Positions 10,901-23,226 of a DNA stretch of 64,000 bases are shown piece after piece. The stretch comes from Pogonophryne albipinna (Eukaryota; Chordata; Actinopteri; Perciformes; Artedidraconidae): contig CM053260.1 in the NCBI GenBank assembly GCA_028583405.1, positions 13,538,660 to 13,602,659 on the forward strand, given 5' to 3'. Under the pieces are notes generated by a model. The model saw nothing but the letters and a program-made list of their open reading frames with translations, was not told where the DNA came from and searched no databases. A program made the position numbers and the translations under genes. Every line of letters begins with the position of its first letter. The first letter of the stretch is position 1.

Positions 10901-13900
10901 CCTAGCAGCACCTAAAGAGCACAAATACAGGTCTTCATCAAACAAGAACAGCCTGATACCGCACTCTCAACCACAAAGCAAACAAAAGCCACTTTTACCA
11001 AAGGCGTACCTTGCCACTTTTGACGTTTTCAGAGCAGGCTCGGATGTACATGGGCATCCCCATGACAACCTCCAGCCAGGCCTGCACTGCACCTGCCCTC
11101 CACTGCGACATACATGTGCTTCTGGTGAGCTCGGCCTGCTGGAGGCGATCCAGCTGCTCCTCTCCGTCAGACAGGCTCTGCTGTGTGAGGCTATCAGAGT
11201 CTGGATTGGTCAGGAGAAGTTATGGTGTGGCATACAGGAGGGGTTCAGGGTCAGAGGGATATGGAAATCAAAAGAAGTGACTCTTCTGGAGAAGGGTTAA
11301 CATCAAAATCAGTGGGTGTTTACATAAAACAGACACCCCACTTCAAGGTGTAACGATACAGAGCCGCAAAATCCTTGCTACAGTAAGATATTAGAATCTC
11401 TTGTCCACAGGCATTTGGATTTCTGCCTTCTGCTTGTGTTTATTTATTGATCAGAGTCAGAGTAAACTGGATGAAAAGTAGTTTAAACCGTTTTTAAATG
11501 TATTAAGTGCCACCGAATTGCCACTAGGTGGAGCCAGAATAATTATTTGAAACTTCACTTCCTGTGTCTTTGAATGACTCTTATGTATTTTGAATTAGCT
11601 TACCAACTAAGACATCACATAAACAAAACGATATAGTTGTGTCCATCTAAACCTGAAGTCCATATGAAATACAACCCATTTAGATGTTTCATGAGAGCGT
11701 AGCGGTCCAGTGAGTTCTATAACAAGTGTAGTGAAGTTGTTAAAATACTATGTAACAAAAGTAACTATCTGATGATTATGAAGAGACTTTAGACCATTCG
11801 GAGAATGTATTAGAGACACAGGGATTATTCATATAACATCATGCTCCTGCCCATTAACCACCTTTCTCAACAGCAGGAAAACACTGATTCATACTGAACC
11901 AACAAATACAGGATGAACTCTGCGTGTTTACCTGACTCGTCTCCACATGCTGACAGAAACGCTGCATGCAAAGTCCACCGCTTCTTTTATTTAAAGATAA
12001 ATTATACGTTTGTAATACATGGATCTTTTTTTTTTTAAATGGACCTGAGTGATATGAATAATCCCCAGAGTGCAGAACAGACAGCAGGTATTCACAGATG
12101 GGGAGTTACTCACGGGCGGGAGAGAGCTGCCATTAGAAATGGCAGGAGGAGAGGGACAGACACATTAGACTGGGACACAAGAACAAGATTACTCATGGAA
12201 TAGAAAACTGCCACATAGGATGTATTCAGTTACTAGTTTTATTTTTAAAATAAGATTTCATTTCAATTATAATTCATTTTTGTAAATGCTAAAACCTCCT
12301 CGACATCTGGCTGCAACAGCTGCAGCAGATACATATTTGAAGTTACCTATACTTTTTGTCTTTTAAATAAAATACTTCAATAGATTTAATCTTTTATGCA
12401 ACATCTCCTAAATTACAAAGCATTTAACATAGAATTATTAGAGCCACATTTGCATAAATGAGGAGGGATTCTACACAAAGCAACAAAAAAAAAGGCAAAA
12501 GGGACCGTGCATTCATAATGCAAGGAGAGATAACTCAGCTAAGGGGAAAGGTAACACAGGAGCAACACAGGGTTGTGGATATTATTAATTTGATTAGCAA
12601 TGAATGGACATCTAATCAAAGCAACAAAGAGGGATCATGCAGGTGTGTAATGCACATTCCTTCGTCTTATATTGGCATGTTAGATAGCGCTCAGTAAGAT
12701 ATGAGTCAGACATAAACAATGATAGGCTAGTGCTAACAGTGACAGAATGATACGCAGGTCTTCTAAAGATGACTGTTTAACCTTTGGCACTTGTGTTTCT
12801 ACTGCAGTGCAGAGCAGAGGTGTGCCTGACTAAGCATCACTGTTCATATTTTGTTTTTGCACTCAGGTCCGGGCAACTATATTTTTTAAGGATGTTTGCC
12901 CTTTAAACTCTTGGCCAGTTATTATTTATAGGAACTGATAATATGATGTTAATCATAAAATTCAAAAGGAAACCTTCACGAAAAAAATCCCTGCCACCCA
13001 CATATGTTTAAATACTGTGAGCCAGCATTTATAAAAAGTATTATTTTTCATAAAACCACAGACTTTGGCCAATTATAACTCCATGGGATGAATTTCTTTT
13101 GAAGCCAATCAGGTAATATCTCTTTCATAATAAGAAATAGGCCAAGAGTGGGAATAAGAAGAACATTAGATCAATGTAGCAAAGCATAAAAAAGCAACTG
13201 TAAAGTAACAAAAGCCAAATGATACTTACATTAAAAACACTAGATTCACAATAACTCCTACAGTATTTACATATGAACAGCAGTCCTTCAAGTCTCCAGT
13301 TATAAAAAAACAAAACATTAAAGACATTTGGAAGATAATACAGCATTAACATGTCTACACATAATAGTAACCCCATGTATATATTTATACGCATGTAAAC
13401 ATATATACATATGCATACATGCACATCTATAAATATATATCTAATTTACAAACATACAATTTAAGGGCGATATACTGTACATTTAAGGGGATAGCAGTCT
13501 CTTTCAGGCTTCTCTTTTAAAATGTACCCGCCTCCCACCTTCACACACAAACACTCTTTACACACAGTTAAAGCCAGGTGGATATCCACACACATTTAAC
13601 ACACACACACACACGCAGGTTCACACACGCAGGCTCACACACTCAGCATCACCAGTCGGCATCCTCCTCTATATAATAATCAGGGGTGGCTGTACCATCA
13701 AACAGGCCGGGTTCCAGTGACTTGCGCTGCTTGCCTCGAGCGAAAACCCGCGACAGAGATCCCAGAGTCATCTTCTCCTTCTTCTTCTTACGCTTCTGGT
13801 CCTCCAGATCCTCCATGGACTGAACGGGGCAGAGCACACAGGAAGCTTGAATCTGTCCTCTCATACAGAGTTAAATAAATACTTCGACATTTTGGGAAAT

Positions 13901-16900
13901 GTGCTTCTTCATGTTATTACTGGTTGAATAAATGATTACTGTACAGTAAATATGAAGTCAGCAGCTAACAGTGGATTTGCCAGGAGCAGGGCAAGCAGGC
14001 AATGAGCAGGGTAAGTAATATTAGCAAGGTTGCTATGTCTTACGTTGTTCCATTTGCTTTACGTTCGGCTGTGTATACAAAGTTATCAACTCTCTATTTT
14101 TTTATCTTAAGAAAATGATGACAAATGCCTTTTACGTTACAGCTGTCCTTATTTAGCTGTATAAGTGTATTGTACTCTGACGCATCGTACATCACAAAAA
14201 TCCAGTGTCTGTTGCTTTAAGCTCACTGATTTACAAGTAAGTATCTAACACCTAAGTGTAACATCTGTATATTTGTGTTACTCTCTAATGCTGGTTTATT
14301 TCTATTTCTATTTTGAGATGTTTATATTTTATAATTGTTTATTTCTACTCTTAACATTTTTGTATTATGTGCAATGCCTTGTTTTGTTGCTCCAACGAAA
14401 ACATTTCCCAAATTGGGATTAATAAAGTACATCTTATTTTATCTTATTTTAAAAAGGAACCATATGTGTATTTCACACTGTTCTGTGCTGGACTGCTTCT
14501 TGGCTTTGCACGGTAACTACTTGGAGTCGGGCTGCTGACTGTCTTCCTCAGCAGGAAGAATTATAAGCATATTTCCCAAAATGTCCATATGTTGCTTTCA
14601 AGTGACTTAAATGCAAAATAACATCAGCGCCACCACCCAGCAGGCAGGCTGACACCCAGCAGGCCAACAGAACAGAGGGACAGACACAAACAGCAGAAGA
14701 CGAAGAGGAGGGATGTACTTATAGAAAGTGTGGAGGTGTGATTACTTGCTCGAGGGGGCCAGGCAGCTCTTACATTGCAGAGGGAGTGCGTCCGGTGCCG
14801 AGGTGAATTGATGTCGCTGGGTGTCGACGAGCGGTCTCCATCGGCTGCCGAGGCGTCGGAGATGACAGAGGGCTGGCGAGAGTGGCAGGGGCTGATCCTG
14901 ACCACAGCTAGATGTGCCACACACACATATTTTCACACATGTTGAGAAAAAACCCTGTTAGTAAGGGAAATCTCCAGGAAACCCCTGTGTTAGTATGTTT
15001 AGTCTGTAAAAGCAACCCCAAGCAGCAGGAAGAGGCAGAGTGGAGAGGAGAGCTCACCCTGTCTGTCTGTGCTGTGTCCGTGGTAGAGGGTCTGTTGACT
15101 CTGCCGAATGGCGGCCGTGAGCGGCAGGTCGGCCTGCATCACCCACTCCTGACTGCCGTTCACCACCGGCTCCATAGGGATGGCAACCGAGTGGCGCTTA
15201 GGTACGTCTTTCGTCAACGTTGCCAGAGACTGCTTTGCCTGGGAAACACAAGAAACAGAAACTAAGCATGAGATATACATGAAGTGGCTTATATTTTTTG
15301 TAGATTAAAAATGTAATTCTATGCATCCAATTTGTCTTTCCTGGATAATAATAAAAATAACAATATTGTAAATTCCCAATAGAGCACCAAATGTGTTTTA
15401 ATCCGCTGTTAAAAAATTGTTTCCAGCCAATAAATCATCTCCTCCTGGTTTGCTCGTTTCACTTGTCTATAAAGATTAAGGCATCCAACAGAAACAATTT
15501 GGCTTGAGGCTAAGAGCCACAGCAGGGAGGGAAATGGAAGGTGTTGAGAAATGGAGCGACACGTTATTGGTTTTGGTCTTTTCATGGGAATGTTGACAAC
15601 AACAAAATATTGTATATTGAATAACAGCAGCTCTACCCTTTGAAGTTAGCCAACAGGCAATATTCTAATCCTACTTCTTGTTTTTCTCAGGATTCTTTTG
15701 TGAAAGCTTCTAAATAAAAGCATTCAGTGTCCATTGATTCAGTGGAAAAGGAAACATTTGTAAACAACAAGATTATTGTTAGGGAAAAAAGAAGTGAAGA
15801 TGAGGGAACACAATAGAACAAAAGAGGAGAGAAGAGAAGAGTTGGTAGAAAAACATTGTGTGGCTCTGTTTCTTGGCAGCGATGCAGCACTGATTTACCA
15901 ACAAATGTGATCTGTGCTGCAGCTTGATGTGAGGATCTGTGGGTGGCTGTGACTCGCCGAGGGAGGAGAGAGATTAATGACACACAGACTGACAACTGTA
16001 CCTCCGAGGGACACAGCAACACAGGAAAAGAGCCCGGAGAATACATGCTTTGAGAAAGGGAGGATGATTGCAAACACCTTGTTTACATTCATGAACCAGA
16101 TATTGATGTTAAAGGGACATTTGTGTGTTTGAATTGTTCATTTAACCACGCTGTTACTGTGTCTATGTGAAGGTGAGTCACCATGGTCAGCTCGGCCTCC
16201 AGTTCTTTGACCCTGTTCTCCTTCATGTCCATCTGAGAGCGCAGGATGTTGGCCTGCTCCGTGGCTTCTTTGGTCTGCCTCCTCAGGTCCCACTTCTCCC
16301 TCTCCAGCATGTCCTTCTCCTTTGCCAGGACTTTCACTGCGTCATCACTCTCCTGCAGAACGAGCACACACAGAGACACACTCAAATTCAAATAAGGGTT
16401 TTTAACACATCATGTATTTATGAAGTGTCTTCATGTACGTAACATGTCACAGTAATACATTCTTCAATGAATACATATTTATAATTGAACAACTTTGTTT
16501 GTCCTTCTTATTTATACATCTGCCTCTGCTTATGTGAAGAAGAAGAAGTGATGGTTGTCGACAAATACATAAATAAATACATCTAATCACAAATACTCTA
16601 TAGTGTGTTATAAACTATTCATGAAACATGTATATAGCTTAAAAAGGTGGACTTTAGGTACTTTATTTGTAACTAATGTGACGGAGTGTTTCTTAATTCT
16701 TCTGCACTTATACACCTATAAAAAGTGTAAGCCTAAAATAATGAATGGAGTAGGCTGCTACCTTTCGATGTTGGTCGTAGTTGCGTATGAATTCTCGCAG
16801 CTGTTCTTCTCTGCTCTCCAGTGTTGTGTACAGCTGCTGCATCTGACTCATCAAGTCTGACTTCTCCACTTTTAGACGCTTCCGGTCACCTTTCATAGCT

Positions 16901-19900
16901 GCGACACACAACAATAATGCATTCACATCCTGTTAATCATGAAGCATTTTAACAAAACAATCTCAGTGTCAAACTGAACAAAACAAATAAATGTCAATGA
17001 GATTTGGCTCTTTTAAATCAGAAATAAAGTTTGGCAGATGCAGCAGGGAGCCACTAGATGGCCCTGTGTCTTCTGTTAATGAAAACAATGGGTTGTTTTC
17101 AGAGAAAAATATGTAATCACTTCAAAGATACTGTAGGTGGTACATTAGCACTTATTAATTCATACATTGAACTGTTCTGGCTGTCATGTGGAGACTCTTT
17201 CCAGAGAAGACCAATTGGATCAGATTACTTTCAACTTATTGCAGAGAAAACTCAATAGCTATGATGCAACTGCTGCAAGCAAAACTAAAAACAACGCTCT
17301 GACAGTTTGTACTCAATGTAGAGGCAAGACTGGAACCTGTACTTTCATAGCTGAACACATGTGTCACTCAGGAGGCATTCCTCCAGACAACGTTCATAAT
17401 TAGCACTTGACATTCAAACCTGTTTTGCAGCAGTTACACAACCCAGTTTAAGAGTTTGAAGATTACCACCTGCAACTCAGAGCAGCGGAGAAATATGCTA
17501 AACAGGAGCTGTAAACTAAATCAACCACTGAGTTTCAATCCTAACTTGTATTTTTGTGGCAGGTAATTATCCTTAATGTAGGACTGATTTATTTTACTCC
17601 CCTCCCGACAGAGAAATGTTGGAGAAATCATTATGGTCGGATTTATGTTCATACAAGAAAAAAAAACAATCCAATATGACACAATCAGCGCCACATTCCA
17701 TTCCACATCGATACCACATTAATATTTCAGAGTAAAGCCTCTATTGCGTGATTGTTGGATGTTCATTAAAATTAGGTGAACCTGGAGTCTACTTGGCTGC
17801 TCATCAGGGGCGACACCCATCTCTGAGACTGAACAATGTCGAAACACAGGAACACACACAGTATCTCTGGTGAAGCCGCACAAAACCAATGAGATCCAAA
17901 CATGAAGGATCAGGTTTCTCTTCTGTTGCCAGTTGAGTAAACACATTTCTAAACTTTGGCACTTACAAGACACAACTGGCTGAGAGATTTACCCTAAAAC
18001 TTCCCCACAGTCCAGAGGTTTTTTGGTAAGACTTTTCTTCTTGTTTGCTAAAGTTAAGAAAAGTGAGCGGACTGAACCACAATTGTGTGTACATAGCGGG
18101 AAATTGTGTGTTAGAGAAAACGGTTTTATTTATTTTATGTAAGCAGAGCAAATATCTTGATCACTGATATTTTGCTACTCAATCCTAAAACTGGAAGCTA
18201 GTCAGAAGAATTTGCACTATATATGGTACATAATTATGTTGATCTTAAAATGTGTTAAAATATCTTCATTAAATTATTATATTTTGTTTGTTTCACATGA
18301 ATTAAAGAACATCTGTTGCTCCAATGAGAACAAGATACTTAAAAAAAAGAATTCTGATCTTGTTAACTTTTGGGCAAACTGGGTTGAATGAAGCTGACTT
18401 ATCGGACATATTTGCATCGATTGTTTGGCATCTTTAATATCAAGAAATGTAGCATAACAGTGAGAATGTATACAATTCATTATGAAACATTTAAGTTAGG
18501 TAGTTAGTGGGAACACCTAGGAGATGATTAACAAAAAAGTTTGACATCAGGATTCGGCAAATAATTAATTAGACTGATGATGATTTTATTTAATTGTGTT
18601 ATAATTGTCACAATATGTTTCTTCTGGTTTTAAACTGTAAATATAACGTATACGGTTTACATATTTAAATGTTTTAAATAGCTTTTGTCCATTGCAATTG
18701 TGACTGATTTTCTTTTGTTAGATAAAGTGGATTTCATGGCATTACAACATATGCTGGCTTGATGGAATTCAAGTAAGGCTAGCACTTCAAACTGAAAGCT
18801 TTGGCAGCTGTATATGCTGTGTTTTTCTAGTAGCTGTTGGAAAGAAGGGACACTAAGGGATGGAGTAGGTGAGATAGATGCTTGTGTGGGCCCCTGACCT
18901 TGTAGGGCCTCCTTGGCGCGGTCCAGCTCCTGCTCCCTGTCCCCCAGCTGCAAGCGCAGCTCGGTGGCTGAGAGCAGGTTGGCGGAGCAGCCTCCTTGGG
19001 TCTCCTCCAGGTCCTTATTCAACATGTCCTTCATCTGCCTTAGCAGGTGGACCTCCTCTTGAAGCTGGACCACCTCCTCACGCAACAACACTGAGGGAAA
19101 AGGAAGCAGAGCGAGTTTGGGTATTTAGAGAACGCAGACGAGGAATGAGTTACCTGAGAGGGCTGGATTGCAAATATAAATCAGAAGACAGAGAGATGAG
19201 TAATGGAGACATAAGAACAAGCATAGGGAGAGAGTAGAAAACAGGAACAAGTAGGAAAGATGGAGGGAAGAAAGGAAAAGGACACATGAAGGACCAAAAT
19301 AAGCCAAATGTACAAGAAGTAGGAAATTATAACGTAGTCTTAAACATCTGGAATTAAAGAGAGAAGGTGCCATTATGCAGCAGCAGCACATAAATAACCG
19401 CTCAAATCAACACATCAAACCCCCTCGAGACTCAATGCTCCCACCTCAGCTGTGGCCATAGGGGTTTAAGAAATTCAAATAAATGCTGAGTGACAGACGG
19501 AAACATGTGAATATTGTGTGTAAGTGAGAGGAAGTAGTCTGATAAGACTACATCAAATATCAGCGATACACTCTTGAGCTGTGCTCGGCAAAGTGTTCCA
19601 TGCACTATGACATTCCTCCCAACACTCGAGGAAAATGTAAAACTGTATAGACTCTGATGATAGATTTGTAATTCAACAGCAAAAACCTATATGATACTCT
19701 AAAAAATACAAGCCGGAAGAGCAGAGCCAAGAAAAGTAGCAACTTGGATAGCGCAGGAAAGAATACATGATTAATAAAAAGATAGTTGCTCATTAGAAAA
19801 TGAACTTCTTCAATTAACAAGGATACAATTAATTGATCAACTGCTCTAATAGGCAGATTTGATTCTCCTTGTGACTTGGAAAGCAATAAAGTTGGGTTTT

Positions 19901-20288
19901 AAAAAACAATTTTCATTTGTGTTTCACTGCATTCTTAAATTGTATAGACAAAACCAATTAATTAATTAACTGAAAGTTGACAAATAAATCAATAATGAAA
20001 ATAAGGAATCTTAAATAAAATGTTTATCTACAATGCATCAATTATCCAACTGCTGTAGCTGAGTGTTAACCTGCTCGTCTGCAAAAGATTTCATCGCAAT
20101 CCTTCCTATAGTTATTGAGTTATTTCCGTTTGACCAAATATTGCCATCCCAACATTAAGGATGCTCGTCTGGCTTAAAAAATGAAGAAAAATGAATACAA
20201 AAGTGAGCACCTCATTTTATGCAAATCCCTACAAGACTCTATGTGCAGTTATGTAAAATTCAACAGCAAGTGTGCATGCAACAATGTA

Positions 20289-20368
<80 letters not shown>

Positions 20369-23148
20369 TTTGGAGAAGGAGAGAGGCTGTCTCTGCAGGC
20401 GTGCAGCCAGACCTCGTGGGGCTGCAGCAGCTCCGATAAGAGAGGAAGGGACAGTCCATCGCTCTCTGTCGACTCAGGACTATGGGAAGACGTGGGGCAG
20501 CTCTGCGCTGCGTTTGACAAAAATAGTTTGTTTCCCTGCGAGAGCAATCGTTCACGGCATTCTTGCAGCCTAAATCCGCTTATTCATCTGTTTACCTACA
20601 GGCTTCCGCTTTTCTTTTCACTGGACTGAAGTGTGCATTTTTTAGGTGCTTTATTGTGTTTGGCTTAATCTGCAACTCTAAACAGGATGTTTAAATGATC
20701 GGCCGCTCTTGCTGTGCTGTGAAGGTCGTTATGCTCTTGTCCTTAGCGGGCAGAGTCGTTGTTTTTAGCAAAGAACCTGTTTATTAGAGTGATTCTCAAA
20801 TGGTGATTAGCATTTGTATTCATAATCTATTAGTATTTCACAAGCAGCATGCACTTGGCTTGTGGGAAATATACTGTAAGTGAATTAAAAATGGAGGAAA
20901 ATGTACACTAGATTTACTGAAAGTGTGTCTAATAAATAAATCAGTTTCATAACTCTCCCAAATCCAATTTGCAATAATTTCCAGCATCCTCAGTGATAAA
21001 CACATTAGATGTAAAATCGAGGAACATATCTCGGGAAATCTTCTTCCCCTGAATTAATGGCCGGTTTACATTCAAGAAATGTGTGAAGGGACACACAAGC
21101 TGCTCCACTGCACACGGACTTGAATAAAGCTGAACCAAAGGCACTGACAGGCGAAACCCACCTATAGATGAGGAGGGTCCACATGCAGTTTCATGGAATC
21201 ATATAAACCGTCCACTGCACTCCACAGTATCGGATGTTTAGGGCTTGAGAGGTTGTGCAGGATGCTTGGTCAGAATATTATGGTCCTAAGAGAAGCCTAC
21301 TGCCCTTTGCATTCAGCTGTAACCTATTCCATTTACTTCTCATCCAAGCCTGATGAGAGTGTCCATCAAAGCCAGTCAGGACAAGGCCATCACTCCAAGT
21401 CCCCCTGCATAGCAGAGCTGTCACAACGCAACACACACACATACTACTTGTGTGTATTGGCTGTTGGCTTAAGATTAGGTTTGAAAGTAAGCAGAGGTTT
21501 TGCTCGCTGCTCGAAGGGGAAGTGGGAGCATGAAATGTGTGGATTGGAGGTCAAAGACCTGAACTAGTCTCCCGTATATGAAGCACCAGCAGGATTAGAG
21601 TGGAGCTATTTATATAGATGAATGATCAAAGATGCTTAATGTGAGCTGTGCTGGAATATTGAGTTTGCATGAGAAGTTAAATTAAAAGTTAAAGCTCTCA
21701 TTGCCAAAACCCGTACTTTTTTAAGGCACTTTCAGATGTACTATTCTCAGTACATCCATATTGATTGGCTCTTACCATAAAGCCATCACTTTCTAACCAG
21801 GCAACTTTAGAGTAAGTGCTTGAAAAACTTCTATCTAATAGGTTTGATCTGAATCAGACATGTTTCCTAGTTTTAGTTTAGTATTCTGAGCTTCTTTTGA
21901 CGATGAGGCCTGCAGTCTCATTTCAATTCAGCATAAGAGTCTGTCAGTCAGTTCACCCAAATGACACAACACATTTGCTAATATAATATACTTATTTACT
22001 ATCCTCCGCCTATCCACAAAGATCGTTTTTTTTTTGTGTCTGAGGTGTATTCCACCATCCCCATAAGACAGGGCTGAAAGACATTTAGTATGTGTGGCTC
22101 TAAACACTGAATATCTTTTGGGCTGCTGCTAATTTACATTTTTGTATTGATTATGTTTTGATATGTGCGAATGACCTTCATGATTAGCCTATACTATTTC
22201 AGAACATAGTGAAAATAGGGTCTTGTCAAATCAATAGTCCAAAATAATAATAAAATTCCTTACATTTATTATAGCGCTTTTCCAGGTGCTCAAAGCGCTT
22301 TACAAATACACATTACACATATCATACATGCAATGGTGGACAATACCCACAGGTCTTGCCCAAGGACACAACGGCTTTACAGACGCAGCAGCGGCGGGTT
22401 TCACCCCTTGATCTGATGATCATTGCACAGCGCACTGCGCCACACCGCCCATCTTCACGCCTCGAAGTCATCGAGGCGCTTTTACAAGTACACATTGATA
22501 TCATACATGTACTGTGGCCATTACCCACAGGAGCAAATCCGGGTGAAGTGTCTTGCCCAAGGACACAACGGCCTGACGCAGTGGCGGCAGGAGCGGGTTT
22601 CGAACTGGAGTTCCCCAGCACCCCCCTTGATCTGATGATCAGATGCAAAGACCACTGCGCCACCCGTCCCATAAAATAAGGATAGTAAGTCTACAATGAC
22701 AAAGAAGATCAGTAAAATGAGTCACTTTTAAGAAGCAAGGATTTCTTTTTGTAAAATGTTATTTAAAAAATGGCTCAAACGATTAATTAATTATCAAAAA
22801 ACACTGTCTCTGTTCCTGGATAAAAGAGTATAGTTCACATTTTTCGAGTAAAACAAACAGTTGAAATCTGAGACACGCATAACTAGAACAACAACAATAA
22901 AAACGATCTGCATGCCTAGATACCTCTAAAGGGTAAGAGATCAAAAAGAAAACTTCTTTCATTTGGGTGAACTGACTATTCAACTTTACTTAACTGTCCA
23001 ATCAAACACATTAAAACAGTTACAATGGACCACACTCTATTTGAAAGCAAACCATGAAACTAAAACGGTATGATTGAGAGGGGTGTCGAAACTCACCTCA
23101 GTGACAGCAGCCAACTGATCTGCCCGGAGGAGATATGACATGTTTTTC

Positions 23149-23226
<78 letters not shown>

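Noticed and set aside
10770..11300. Plus-strand 176-codon frame
   Set aside because: It is the antisense shadow of the two SAM1 exons and the intron between them.
20181..20629. Frames of 95-136 codons on both strands
   Set aside because: They are produced by the GT/AC microsatellite, which is open in several frames.
22322..22679. Frames of 107-116 codons on both strands
   Set aside because: They lie wholly within a tRNA-derived SINE dimer.
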